A stretch of 64,000 nt of DNA, taken from Rheum nobile. Taxonomy: Eukaryota; Streptophyta; Magnoliopsida; Caryophyllales; Polygonaceae. The position numbers were made by a program, and so were the translations under genes. The DNA is taken from contig WOAB01000126.1 in NCBI GenBank assembly GCA_027886185.1, positions 124,001 through 188,000 of the forward strand, read 5' to 3'. The notes under the pieces are model-generated. The model saw nothing but the letters and a program-made list of their open reading frames with translations. It made no database searches and was not told where the DNA came from. Positions 10,458 through 21,167 of this stretch are shown piece after piece (positions within the stretch are counted from its first letter, which is position 1; the number at the start of each line of letters is the position of its first letter).

Positions 10458-10795
10458 AAGGCTTTTACCATAGTTGTTTTACAAAAGATATCACGGTTAC
10501 CAATTGTGGTAAACTTGGTCGTGGTAAACATGTTTACCACGGTTGACTTTTACCACGGTTGTATATTTACCACGGTTCAACAACCATGGTAAATGGGACA
10601 ACTGTGGTAAAAGTATAATGATTCAATAGTAGTATAACCGTAGGAAAAAATGTTAACCGTGGTAAAGTTGATTCGTAGTAGTTTTTTTACAACCGTGATA
10701 AAATTGTATAACCGCGATAGAGTTGAATCATAGTAAATTTGATCGAACCGTGGTAAATCATTACAACCACAAAATCGAGGTAAATGTGTACCTCT
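10458..10795. repeat. Subterminal TTTACCACGGTT repeats of CACTA-1
   Basis: Many copies, in both orientations, of TTTACCACGGTTG and its complement (AACCGTGGTAAA), for example at 10537-10562 and 10566-10600. In En/Spm elements subterminal repeats bind the TnpA-like protein and set the ends for excision. The motif differs by one base from that of CACTA-2 (TTTATCACGGTT). Confidence 0.7.
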
Positions 10796-11080
10796 TTTAA
10801 TACCTAATTTATAATATATATTATACCATACACATAATCGTCAATTATCAAAATGGATCCAATAATGTAAAAAAATATCATACATCAATGTGTTGTCACA
10901 AATTCAAAAGGCTGAAGTCTTACAAGAATAATTTGGAAAACCTAGTCATTCTACTAGGTTAAGTGCAAAAGGTTGCAAAAAAAGTATGAAACGCTGCACA
11001 AATGTTCTACATAGTAACTAATTTATGAAACAATCCATTCCAACCCCATTTCACCTTATCTTTATGCCTCGTAACCTTTG

Positions 11081-11191
11081 CTAGAAGAGTGCGTCCTCGT
11101 GTGACTTTTCTCGTGTCTTCTTAGGAGGTGAAGCTTTGCTATTTGTATTTTGCTTAGCAGATTCATCTACATGCTCACCTGAGGAGGCCAT
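11081..11191 (-). pseudogene. Small ORF in CACTA-1, function unknown
   Basis: A 36-codon minus-strand ORF starting MASSGEHVDESAKQN and ending EKSHEDALF. It is rich in Lys, Glu and Ser and looks like a nuclear-protein terminus or a single exon. No domain is recognised. It lies in the transposon's body, so it may be a remnant of a transposase-associated exon. Support is weak: it rests on an ATG, a clean stop and non-random composition. Confidence 0.25.
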
Positions 11192-12477
11192 GTCTATGCA
11201 ACATATAAAAAAGACTTCAAATATAATATCATGAAGTGGAAATATATGTTAATATAAATATACGAAAAAACACACAAAAAATGACTACAAAAAGATAAGA
11301 ATTCTACTACACTACGTCAGTCTCAATGAGAAAGCTCATAATTCAGCCTCAGTCAGAAACCTAACATTTCTACTACTCCCACCTATGTCTCAAAACCAAC
11401 AAAGTCCAAACTCTCTTCTCAATGCAAATAGAAGTAGTATATTGTGATTTAAAGTGCCTAAAAATACAAAAAATCAACCATATAATACAGCTCAAAAAAG
11501 ATAAAAGAAACTACAACTCACATCTTTTAAAATTAGTTTATATAAAAGAGCCAAAAACATATTTAATAATAAAGAAAACATAGCCATGGTTGCCTTAGGT
11601 TTGTGATTCATGCCAGCGGTTTCAGCGTACCACTCGAACTTATAAGGTTCGTGTGATTGATGAGAAAAAGAGTCAAAAAACAAAGGAAATGATGATGTGT
11701 CAATCAAAACAAAAACCAACTTAGAATAATGAACAACTAGAAAATTCAGCGGTAAATAGCCATAGTAAATCTACAAAGAATCATACAGCTCACAACAAAA
11801 CCACAGCAAAACAACAAACAAATAACTACAACACCAATCAGGAAAACAACAAAAATCTGCAAGAAAAAACAGGAAAAAACTAACAGTGCAGATCAAGAAA
11901 AATAGCAGCCAGCTAACAACAATAAATTATTGGAAAATGTTCAACAAAAACATGAAAAAAAGTCAAGTGGTTTTTAAAGGGGTATTGTTTAGTGTTTGCA
12001 GGCGGTCCAACGCAACCTGATCTTGTATTTTACACCTAGTGCTTAATTGCAAGCTTTCTTAAGTAATCGTAGATATCCAAATTCTTAGTCCTAGTAGTGT
12101 GTTATTAAGAAGCAACCACCGCTGGTTTACACAAGGAAGAAACAGAGAACTGGACAGTGAGAGAGTCAAGTCTGTTATTTGGAAAAAAGGATATCTAGGG
12201 CATTTTGAAGATAATAACACTTCCTAGTAATCATAGATAAAAAAATCAAATGACAAGAACAAAGCAATTGTCATTCAATCTTGACAGTTGGAAAAATGCC
12301 AATGCACCAGAAACTCAAAGAAGTCATGGATTGCAAAGGTGAAATGAAAAATGCAATAACCAGGTTGCACATAGAGAAATCTATCACTTATCACTTACTA
12401 GTTACTACTTACTAGCCTTTCTTGATCAACACATTTCATTTGCACACTTTATATATTTTCCAACATAACATATGATA
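11192..12477. other. AT-rich interior of CACTA-1 without a gene
   Basis: Nothing coding is supported. The ORF at 11492-11719 on the minus strand contains KFEWYAETAG, faintly like the tail of Ulp1-type transposon exons, but too short to claim. The right edge (12478) is where the LTR of element G is inferred to begin. Confidence 0.4.
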
Positions 12478-13538
12478 TGATCACTCCCGTGTTCAATCAA
12501 GAAGACTCAAGTGCACCAAGCCAGCAAGAAGATGAAGTCTTGAAGCTCTAACTAAGCCAAGTGCCCCTACCGCGGGTGCCGACGTTTTCCACACGTCCTT
12601 CTAACTCTCCAGGCCAACCACTTCCGAAGGAGGCTATCTCTCGACCACACCCTCCTCTTGTCAAGACACCACCAAAGAGTCAAGGTGCGCCGAGTAAAGA
12701 TCCAAGTGCCTCGCTAACGCCCGTCACCGGAAGCCAAACCCAGGCCCTCGCCAAGGATCCTTCTCATGTGCACGACGCTGACCCTCCTCTTGGTGCTATC
12801 ACTCGGGCCAAAGGCATGCCAATTGGCCTCTAACTTTCAAAGAGGTCTATTGAGTCCAAGACCGCCGACCCAAAGTCCACTTGGCCTGGTCATTCTCCTC
12901 CAACATGCTCCTGACGCCGCATCCGCCGAAGACAAGTGACTCATTTGCTTATTTGTAGGCTACCACTAATTCTACTCGTGCCCTACACTTGAAATTCAGC
13001 ATAGGCACGTGTCATTACCTCCTCTATGAGTATAGGAAGAGTTACTGTAGTCTTAAATACTTTTTACCCCTATTAAAACTTGGGTATGTCAAGGGTTTGT
13101 CTTGGTTTAAATGGGCTTGTGAAGAGTTGCATCTCTCACATTTTGCAGCCTATTTAACCAAGCTTATTTTTCTTTATTCTTCAGCTTTGTTTATGATCAA
13201 AACCTGATTTGTAAACTGAGCCCATCGTTGTGTAGATTCCAAGAAAACACCAAGTCTTCGTGAGTTTATCAAAGGCTTCGTCTTGTGATTAAGGTGTGTA
13301 TATCTTCAACTAGAAGACAACTTGTTCAAGGAGTTGGGGTGCGTATATCTCCAACCTCTTGTTCACTTATCCATCCCTCAAAAACACCAAAAAGAAACCA
13401 AGGAATTAGATCAAAATCTGATTCAAAACAACCACAAAAATCTGCCGAAAGAAGGATCTACTCAACTCCAGATCAAGTGCAACTTGGAGGTCGACTTACC
13501 TTGATACTGAGCTCCAATTCATGGTTGTGATTGCACCA
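12478..13538 (+). repeat. 5' LTR of element G
   Basis: The right end is fixed by a perfect PBS two bases downstream. The left end (TGATCACTCCC) is a guess from the TG rule. A 90-codon frame at 12561-12833, Pro/Ser-rich and ending PPLGAITRAKGMPIGL, matches the polyprotein C-terminus that several gypsy families here encode inside the LTR (compare GPVTRSQARRL in element A). A TATTTAA box at about 13150 is a candidate core promoter; the same box recurs in LTRs A and B. Confidence 0.6.
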
Positions 13539-13540
13539 AG

Positions 13541-13552
13541 TGGTATCAGAGC
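13541..13552 (+). other. Primer-binding site of element G
   Basis: Perfect TGGTATCAGAGC, complementary to initiator tRNA-Met. Confidence 0.8.
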
Positions 13553-14605
13553 CTCGTCAAGGTAAGTCTTCAAAAAACTCGACTTGAATTGGTTCAAAAA
13601 TTCCATGAAAGTTGTGGTTGAAATCCCTTACCGATTTGCTGAATTTTTCTGGACTGTTTTGTTTTCCTGAAACTCGTGTGCCATCTTGAGGTTGAATACA
13701 ATCTTTGGTGTGTCTTACACTAATCTTCATTCATCAATTGTGGCCTCATTAAAATCGGCTTGCATTAACTTGCTGCATTAAACACATTTCATTAAAATTC
13801 AGCCTTTCCACTTGCCAACTGACTTTCTGAATTTCCTGCTGCTTTACTTCCTCCATTACTTGTGTATTTGATGCATATTGTATGGTACAAAATTAAGGGG
13901 CAAAGATACGGGAAAAATACTTAGCCCTGAAGTGGAAAATTCAATTATAAACGTTGCAAGTTGTCCAAAAGTGTCCTGTTTTTCTGAAGTCAGTCAAGAT
14001 CGTTTGATCTCAGTTCAGTTGTAAAAGTGCAAGAAAAAGTGTGGAGACTCGAGAAAGAAAGGTTAGTTAGCCAGAAAAAGCCAAGTATAAAGTTTCCAAT
14101 TAAAGATAACTCGAGAAAGAAAGGCTAGTACCCAGGAAAAAGGCGAGTATAAACAAAGTGTGCAATTGCTTCCTTGTGATTCCTAAATGAAAGTTGTAAA
14201 GGGCTAGGTACCTAGTACCTTCTTTGTGACTTTACTTGCATCTTACAAGTTGCATACGTGCCTAAGTAATTTTGGAATTGTTGCACTTGTCCCTTGTTCT
14301 AAGCCTAGGCAAGACCAAGTAGAGCATTCCATTTCTAGAAATTTTGAAACAAAACTTGTCTTGTCTTTTGATCTTGCTTGATTTGGATTTGATACTTGCG
14401 TGTGATCCTAACTGTGTTTGGGAGTGAAGTTCTTGGTTGAGGTGTTGCACACCACATAACTGAGTTGGAAGGACTTGCTTGCGCTTAAAGGTGGTACTCC
14501 TACACCTTGAACTTGGTCCATTCATTCAGTTATCACTAACTTCACAAGTTGTTTTGTTTTTGATGAGTGTCTTTTGTTTTCCTTTCTTGTGTTAGCTATG
14601 CACTC
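13553..14605 (+). other. Untranslated leader of element G
   Basis: About 1.05 kb between PBS and gag with no supported ORF. It contains an imperfect repeat of ACTCGAGAAAGAAAGG followed by TTAG or CTAG at about 14046 and 14108. Confidence 0.5.
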
Positions 14606-15148
14606 ATGGACGGAGATAAAAGAAAGCGTACTGATGATGATGCAAATGAAAAGCTTATCACAATGGCTAATTTGCCAGTCATCTTGCGTCAAGCTCAAGA
14701 AGACGCCGCGGCTTCCAGCCTTGCTGTGGTCCGAGAGGAATATGAGCGCTCTAAACTTGATCTTAAGAAGATGTTGGATGAAGGGTTTGCTCAGAGGTCT
14801 ATGGCAAACCAAGAAGACCTTCAAGGATTAACTCTTGGCAGTGGCCGCACTGAGAACAACGTAGACCCGGGGCCATCACATGTTGCTAGAAATGAAACAT
14901 GGTCTCCATGCCAAGATGACTTTGAAGACCCTCTCACGACTAAAGAGCCACCACGTACCCAAGGTCTAACCATTAGGCCTAACTTTGAGTGGGCCGAAAG
15001 GCCTCCCTATCAAGCTCCTCGTGTCCCTTTGATGCATCCATGCCATGTGCTTATGAATCTTAAAGAACAACCACGGTATCGAGGCATGCCTCCTCGCCAT
15101 AACAACTATAAGGACCAAGGACATCCTTATGAGGCACAAGGAAGGCCA
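14606..15148 (+). pseudogene. gag: Gag of element G, N-terminal part
   Basis: The ATG at 14606 opens MDGDKRKRTDDDANEKL, a charged start with a likely coiled segment (VREEYERSKLDLKKMLDEGF, residues about 44-63). A disordered Pro/Gly/Arg-rich linker follows, up to YEAQGRP at 15148, where CACTA-2 has inserted. The frame resumes at 21168 after the transposon. Without the insertion this part is open for 181 codons, so the break is due to the transposon itself. Confidence 0.75.
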
Positions 15149-15165
15149 CACTAGTACAAATAAAG
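15149..15165 (+). repeat. Left terminal inverted repeat of CACTA-2
   Basis: CACTAGTACAAATAAAG. The first 15 bases match the complement of the right end exactly. Preceded by the target duplication CCA. Confidence 0.92.
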
Positions 15166-15690
15166 CCTCTTATCACGGTTCCGTACCATGATTTATTATG
15201 GTTCTAAACTGGGATATTTGTTTCCGGAACAAAAAATAATACAAGACACAACCGTGATAAATCACAACTTTTTATCATGGTTTAGAACCGTGATAAAAGG
15301 TCCACACAACCGAGATAATAGATTCCCAAGTGCGCTCTCGACTTTTTATCACGGTTGTGAACCGTGATAAAAAATCCACCAAACCCGGATAGAAGATCAC
15401 ATGTGCGTGCTTTCAACATTTTATCACGGTTCGTAACCATGATAAAAACTCCCATCCATCCGGGATAAGAGATACACGCACGCGCTTTCAAATTTTTTAT
15501 CACGGTTTATAACCGTGATAAAAAGTTCACTTAACCGATATAATAGAGCACATGTGCGCTTTCATCTAAATATCACGAACGTTGAACCGGGTTAAAAAGC
15601 TAAACAACTGGGATAATGAAATTCGAATATCTGGTTTCGTAGGTAGTATATACCACGGTTATTAATACCCGGGATAAAAACTAGAAAACC
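15166..15690. repeat. Left subterminal palindromic repeats of CACTA-2
   Basis: Repeated TTTTATCACGGTT units face inverted AACCGTGATAAAA units, making near-perfect hairpins, for example 15343-15372, about 15273-15299, 15418-15446 and 15496-15524. Spacing is roughly 70-80 bp. This is the expected subterminal region where a TnpA-like protein would bind. Degenerate units continue to about 15680. Confidence 0.8.
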
Positions 15691-16152
15691 GTATGAATGC
15701 TTTATTTGACATCTGGCTTGTTGACCTGTCCCTGCTACTATTTCTTTCATCCACATAAACCAAACACAGATACAATATGCTGTACTTTACAGCTCACAAC
15801 CAAACACAATGAAAAAATATATTTCATATACTTCATCATAATTTTTAGACAACAAAGACTTCAATTCAAGTTGAATAATCAATAACAATGAAAATCTTAT
15901 TTGTATTTATATTTGCTTGGAATCAGTACGTATCTATCTAATATAAAGATGCTAATTAAGGCTGTATCTACTAATACTTGAGATACGAGCTGATATTTGA
16001 TGAATTTCGAACCTCTAGCTGCCTAGCAATTAAGAACCTGAAAAAGTTAGAAAAATATAAAATGTTAGTTCAAATTACATGAAAAAGTTAGGAAATATTA
16101 ACCCATGAAAAATTGAAATACAATATTTGGTACCAAAAGATACTAACTTTAC

Positions 16153-16248
16153 CTAATTGTCAGTAATTTCACTAAAGAATTCCAACCACTCCACTCGAAT
16201 TTGATCAATTTCTTCTTGTGTATACTTGTTATTTTTTGAGTAGTACTG
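16153..16248 (-). pseudogene. Last exon of Ulp1-like protease (CACTA-2)
   Basis: Minus-strand exon YYSKNNKYTQEEIDQIRV followed by EWLEFFSEITDN and a stop. An acceptor AG precedes it (TTTGCAG). The YTQEEID-R-EW pattern is what follows the catalytic domain in plant transposon-borne Ulp1/C48 proteases, as I recall the family. These proteases resemble SUMO proteases and are common passengers of CACTA and Mutator elements. This exon lies about 100 bp downstream, on the minus strand, of the putative catalytic-Cys exon. Confidence 0.55.
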
Positions 16249-16363
16249 CAAATTTTAAAGATGCAGTTTCTGAAACTCAGAAACGATATAATAGCATTTA
16301 TAAAAGAAATCACAATCATTTGAGTCAAAGGAAAATACCTGTTCCGGGATCGAATTCGTGTAT

Positions 16364-16439
16364 CATACATCAACGTTCTCCCGCATGAATCTCAACACAT
16401 AATATCCACTATCAACCTTGCTGATGTGGCGAGGACACT
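16364..16439 (-). pseudogene. Ulp1-like exon with catalytic Cys replaced by Ser
   Basis: On the minus strand, after an acceptor (AATTGCAG), the frame reads CPRHISKVDSGYYVLRFMRE and then a stop after NVDV. In C48 peptidases this segment is normally x-C-G-Y-Y-V with the nucleophilic cysteine; here the codon is AGT (Ser). The exons with the catalytic His and Asp were not found. I therefore call it a broken protease fragment. Assignment rests on the GYYV-RFMRE wording and on the following exon. Confidence 0.55.
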
Positions 16440-16444
16440 GCAAT

Positions 16445-17490
16445 TATAAAAATGGAAGATAAATCCAAGTAATCTTTTAAGTTATACACCAACACTGAGC
16501 CAACACATTTACTTATTGTAGACAGTAGGAAAATTCAGAAAAAAGAGACATAATAATGGCCCTGTGCTTGAATTACAGCTGGTTAATCCCATTGTAATCC
16601 TACTCCAGTAGTATAATCACATTTTATAATATGTGCCATTCATGAGTTAATGGCAAAGAAGAATTGAAAGATCATCTAAACATTATTGAGAATTGCTCTC
16701 AATTAGAGAAACCTTAAATCAGAAGTCACGAAGAGGGGTTTAAGAATCAAACCTGAAAATCATCCATCTCACAAAATAATATTAAGCTACTTTCTAAAAG
16801 TTTTTCTAAAATAGATAGTATTTTTACTTTTATCTTCATAATTGGAGCTCTCTCCTTTATAAATGTTTGAGTGAAAGACAAACATGGGTAGAATCAAATG
16901 TTAAAGGCTCTACCAAGCAATCAACATTTTACAGCTTGTCAAAAGGTTTGATGGAGTAACTTTGATTTGCACATAACATTAAGAAACACTCAATAAAGTC
17001 CAAGATCCTGATCAAGTAAGCTCGCAGTTGAAATAAAAACCTATACAAGCAATGAAAAAGGCATTCAGGATGTTTACTTTTCAGTTATACAAACCAACCA
17101 CTACATAGAAGGCGAACAAATTAGCTGATACAAGTCCATCCCATAGAAATATCTGGCTGTTCAAACAAAAAATTTGAAATATTGATCGCATGGCCTCTAT
17201 CTAAAGCTTTAAATTTTCATTTATAGTCAATCAATCCTTCAAAAAATAGGAAGCTTGTTCAAAAATAAAGTAATATGCAGAAAGGTCTCAGCACTTTATA
17301 TGACTACATAATACCGAAAAGAAAATTAAGTATTTGCCAAGCAGCAACAACAACTTACTTGTTCCCCATGATTCCATAGAGTTCAAACATGTTGATTCAT
17401 ATGGATGTCAATAACTTTCAAGATTAAGTTCTTTTGGTTCAGTCTTAAAAATACAAATGTAAGGCCAAAAAGGCAACAGTACTTGATCAT
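16445..17490. other. AT-rich interior of CACTA-2, no gene supported
   Basis: About 1 kb between the Ulp1-like exons and the SecA exons. No motif was recognised on either strand. Upstream Ulp1 exons could be hidden here but I cannot support them. Confidence 0.4.
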
Positions 17491-17496
17491 AAACCT

Positions 17497-19648
17497 TGTT
17501 GAGCCAGGATATCCTTGCCTACCTGCTCTGCCACGAAGGTGCGAAAAAGCGGTGCATCATTCATAAAAATTTCTATCATAAAGAAAAAATATCTAGAAAC
17601 CCACAATACGGATCCATAGCAGTACTCTCGTTGAGCCTCAAAACCCATAGTATTTTTACTTTTATCTTCATGCAGTATAAATGAGGCAAATTTATGTAGA
17701 CATATTATTGGCTTCATAGCAGTACTCTCGTTGAGCCTCAAAACCCACAATACGGATCATATCAAATGCAGTATAAGAAGGTGTATAGGTGGAGGTTGAC
17801 CTAAATTAAGCCGACATGAGGATATTAAATGCTTAGATCAGATTTGGTTCATAAATTAACTTTTACAGTTCTTTATCTTGTTTTAGTAGTGGATGAGGCA
17901 CATTGATTACTGAGCCCACAATATGACTACTTACAAGTGAAGAAGTTTACCTCAAGTTCTACAAATTTCAGAAAGCATTTGCTAAAACCATAACTTTGTC
18001 CAAAAGTAGGAGAAATGCCACATATGGCTTACCTGATTATCTATACTAGGACCAAGAGGATACACTTTTACTTCAGCCCCTTCTTTAGAGAAGTGCAGTT
18101 CACAGTCTTCAAAACTGAGTTATAAGTAAGAGCAATACTAGGACCAAGAGGATACACTTCAGATTCCTCATTAGCAAGCACTTGTAGCTCCTCCAAGTCA
18201 TGTGTTTGACTCATTTCAAGAGCCTCATAAATAACAGATTTTGCCTTCCGATACGTCCAGCTCTTACCCTCACTTTTACCAACATATTTAGCTGCATGAA
18301 TAAGACCAATGAAAAACATTTTGAAATTGGAGGTGACATTCCCATATAAGTGAAGAACGTGTGTCAAATGAGGAAAAGACTGGCTAACCCATCAAGATTC
18401 TTTTGCAAGCAGAGCCAAGGACGATGCTCCAACTTTGACTTTACACAATGCCTACATAGAAAATCAACATACTTCAACAACTACAGACAAGTGATACAAC
18501 ATTTAGCTAAATCATGACAGGAAAAGACTGGCTAACCCATCAACTTTGACTTTAGACAATGTCTTTCACTGGAACATTTCTCACAATATACTGGACATCC
18601 TTCCGATAAAATTCCTCCGCCTTTACAGCATTCATAACGAAACTGCAATGATTTGGAATTTCATGAGAAATCCATATAGTTATAAAAGGAAAATATGAAA
18701 AACAATATATGGTCGAGCTTTGTTCTAGACTTCTAGACTAGAATAGTACATTATTTTTTATTTCATTTATTAAAATGGCCATGTTCCTTAGAAAAATCCG
18801 AATGGCCTTGCCTTTCTTCATTCTATCTAATCAAGGCTGGTCTCTACAAAATACCAAGGGTTACCTGTCCCAATGATCATTTTCATCCCACAGGTCTTGT
18901 GTTCCAAGATCCCTCTCTGCCAGATCAATGCCATCCTTTGTCAATTCCACTGAATTACCCTTAAGCTCCACTGTATAATGCTAGAAGGAACATAAATATA
19001 TAGTCATAAGAAGCTGGCATTATATTAGCGGTAGACTAGTAGAGATTGCAAAAGGAGCCATTGAACTCACAATTTTCCGTACAAGCAACTCGGCCAATTT
19101 GGCTGCAACTGGATACCGTTCAACATCTTCACTTGCCTGACAATGGTATAATTATAAGTTTTATTTGAGACATATACTTCCAATTTGTAAATTCTTATAT
19201 CTTTAGCCACATAAAGTTGGCCTACCTCACCACAAATGAGTAAAGGATTCCTTCCTTCATCAATCAATACAGAGTCAACTTCATCAATAATCGCAAAATG
19301 GAAAGGTTTTGGCCTGTTTCAAATTAATTATCTTAAAAAGTAATAGAAAAAAACATAGCTAAAACATAAATCCATTAAACATCTTGGTACATACCATCTC
19401 ATCACAAGTTGTCCACTATCACTGGCAAGATTATCTCGAAGATAATCAAACCCAAGTTCCTGAGGAGCATCCAAATAATTGTATCAGAGAGAGGTAAAAG
19501 TAGTTAAGCATAATATATAAGTCATCTGCAGCAAGGAAGAGTAAGAACTGCCTTGTAACATCATTTGTTTAAATACGCTGCAACAAGATAGAAAACAACA
19601 TACCGAATTATTACTGTAGGTTATATCACAGTTGTAGTTACATTTCCT
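17497..19648 (-). pseudogene. SecA-type preprotein translocase ATPase, captured fragment
   Basis: Minus-strand exons, in gene order: 19604-19648 (NYNCDITYSNNS), 19395-19459 (ELGFDYLRDNLASDSGQLVM), 19226-19313 (FAIIDEVDSVLIDEGRNPLL), 19071-19136 (ASEDVERYPVAAKLAELLV), 18865-18980 (HYTVELKGNSVELTKDGIDL), about 18580-18642 (FVMNAVKAEEFYRKDVQYIV), about 18400-18440 (VKVGASSLALLAK), about 18110-18295 (AAKYVGKSEGKSWTYRKAKS) and about 17497-17540 (GRAGRQGYPGSTRF). SecA drives protein export through SecYE; plant SecA homologs act at the thylakoid or inner envelope. The DEVDS box and the GRAGRQG helicase motif are SecA signatures. Splice sites (for example GTATGT donors) are kept, so genomic DNA was captured. 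Walker A and the C-terminus are missing and frames are broken. SECA2-like is my best guess for the paralog. Confidence 0.85.
18043..18165. repeat. Microduplication inside the SecA fragment
   Basis: ACTAGGACCAAGAGGATACACT occurs at about 18046 and again at about 18138. On the minus strand the sequence around the YPLGPS motif is repeated about 90 bp further along, which displaces the normal SecA continuation after the EVK stretch. A second duplicated string, GAAAAGACTGGCTAACCCATCAA, occurs near 18374 and 18521. Confidence 0.8.
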
Positions 19649-19649
19649 T

Positions 19650-20385
19650 TGTTTAAATTAGATGCAAAACCAATGTGATTGTCAAACCATGTTTAAGTCA
19701 AAAGACAACTCTTTATCTCTATACAACAACATCAAACAAATTTCAGAACACGATCGAGAGAGAAGTACTGATGTTGTAACTTATAAGTTGGTAAAAAATA
19801 TATATTATGATTCTCCTTCCAAGTATTGGGATGAGATCCCGTAGGATTATAGCTTGTTACTATATTCTCTTGAGAAGACGATGAGTTTAATAAGTTGGGA
19901 AATATTTTTAACCTGCAATCCAATCTCAAGTTAAAGTTCAGAACAAGAAACATTCATTACCTTTAACCATTGTTGACATTTGATAGCACATAACTGACAG
20001 CAGTGTCAAATGTACAAAAACACACCTCAACAACTTCCACACAAGCAATATATGCCATTTGATAACTAATATCCAATTTCCAGAATATGGAAGCACTAGT
20101 AATAGATGATGAAAGCATGCTTGCTTAGTAATTCTCAAGTATTATAGAAAATTGGGATACTTGCGAAATTCAGATTCAACACGACGGAGAGAACTACTAA
20201 AATTCAAACAAATTTCAGATGAACAAACAATGTAGTACCGAATAGTATATAAATTCAAGGATTTTTTTTCATACAAATTCGTAAGTTTCAGATTCAACTT
20301 TTTATCTCTAATCAATTCATACAAATTCAAGGAATAAGTGAATCAGGTTAAGATGTTCGAACATTATATAAATTAGAGTAACAAT
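19650..20385. other. AT-rich stretch of CACTA-2, no gene supported
   Basis: Upstream of the captured SecA exons in their orientation. It may include intron sequence from the donor gene. I see no SecA motif here (no GxGKT-like Walker A in any frame that I recognise). Short ORFs at 19938-20138 and 20142-20330 are AT-rich and not supported. Confidence 0.4.
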
Positions 20386-20735
20386 TGTGTAAGTTAAAGT
20401 TAGGGTTACGTACCTTTAAGTTACAAAGAGAACGAGCAGTGCAATACTGGCGGCCTTCTTTTGAGACGAACAAGACAAAGCAGCGGCAGTGTTTTCCGGT
20501 GAACAAGGCAACCGCTGAAGTAAATCAATGTGATTGTCAAACAAATTTCAGATTCAACTTATATAAATTAGGGTAACAATTGGGGGTTTACAAGGCTGTG
20601 TAAATTGAAGTTAGGTTACATACCTTTAAGTTGTGAAGAAGACAGAGCAGTGCAGTATCGGCGGCCTTCTTTTCAGACAAACAAGACGGATCAACAATGG
20701 TATTTCCGGCGAACAAGGCAACCACTGCAATTGTG
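20386..20735. repeat. About 130-bp direct duplication near right end of CACTA-2
   Basis: 20386-20520 and about 20590-20735 are diverged direct copies. Both contain TACCTTTAAGTT, then AGCAGTGCA, then GGCGGCCTTCTTTT, and end near GAACAAGGCAACC. The duplication is close to the 5' end of the captured minus-strand genes and could be part of a transcribed leader. Confidence 0.7.
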
Positions 20736-20891
20736 GCCAAGGTGGGTTGCAGTAGCGCGCGAGCGGCCGACGATGATGAGGCTAGGGCTGCGGGAAGGGC
20801 GGCGAAATTTCGAAGATGGAGAGAAACTCAATGGAGGGGCGGTTGCAGCTGCGGGGGCGGGTTGCAGTAGCAGGCGAAACTGTTCAAACAA
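20691..20891 (-). pseudogene. Possible first exon, Ser/Arg/Ala-rich
   Basis: A 66-codon minus-strand frame containing APPLSFSPSSKFRRPSRSPS, rich in Ser, Arg and Ala and poor in acidic residues. This composition resembles a plastid transit peptide, so it could be the first exon of the captured SecA gene. It lacks an ATG (the frame opens at TTG), and GC-rich sequence can produce such frames by chance, so the call is weak. Confidence 0.25.
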
Positions 20892-20984
20892 GTATGAAGG
20901 AAGGAAGACAAGAAGCTGCGGGTTTAATTAACCCCTTTTTCTATCTTTTTTATTTCAGGGAACGCGCGCCTTTCTATAAAATAT

Positions 20985-21150
20985 CACGCCTATATTATCC
21001 TGGTTGTTAACAACCGTGATAATAACTTCAACCTTTTCCCTCTCAAATATTTTATCACGCATATATCCGACAGTCCAGGATAAAAGACTTTAAAACATTT
21101 TTTAACACAGTCGTTTACGCAACCGTGATAAAAAAATATGTGATAAAACA
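20985..21150. repeat. Right subterminal repeats of CACTA-2
   Basis: Copies of TATCACG...CCTGG and AACCGTGATAA flanking each other (for example 20982-21023 and 21108-21130), corresponding to the TATCACGGTT units at the left end. Confidence 0.75.
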
Positions 21151-21167
21151 CCTTATTTGTACTAGTG
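21151..21167 (-). repeat. Right terminal inverted repeat of CACTA-2
   Basis: Reads CACTAGTACAAATAAGG on the minus strand. Followed on the plus strand by the target duplication CCA (21168-21170). Confidence 0.92.

Larger units (their letters stand above)
10445..12477. mobile_element. CACTA-1: left part of a CACTA transposon
   Basis: The terminus reads CACTAGTGGAAAAAAGGC and interrupts an integrase frame exactly, right after the TLGT stretch. It is followed by a cluster of subterminal repeats, as in En/Spm-type elements. I looked for the matching right end (ending in ...CACTAGTG) and did not find it before the LTR of element G starts near 12478, so the element is truncated or its other half is elsewhere. 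The interior is AT-rich with no recognisable transposase. Confidence 0.65.
15149..21167 (-). mobile_element. CACTA-2: complete CACTA element carrying SecA exons
   Basis: A 6,019-bp element with both ends. The left end is CACTAGTACAAATAAAG and the right end is its inverted copy (CTTATTTGTACTAGTG), 16 of 17 bases matching. It is flanked by the 3-bp duplication CCA (15146-15148 and 21168-21170), the TSD size of the CACTA superfamily. It splits the gag frame of element G, which is restored if the element and one CCA are discounted. Inside are palindromic subterminal repeats, exons of a Ulp1-like protease and about nine exons of a SecA-type ATPase, all on the minus strand. No transposase is recognised, so I class it as non-autonomous. 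Confidence 0.92.

Noticed and set aside
17497..19648. A functional host SecA gene
   Set aside because: Exons lie inside a transposon, with the ATP-binding start and the C-terminus missing, shifted frames and internal duplications.
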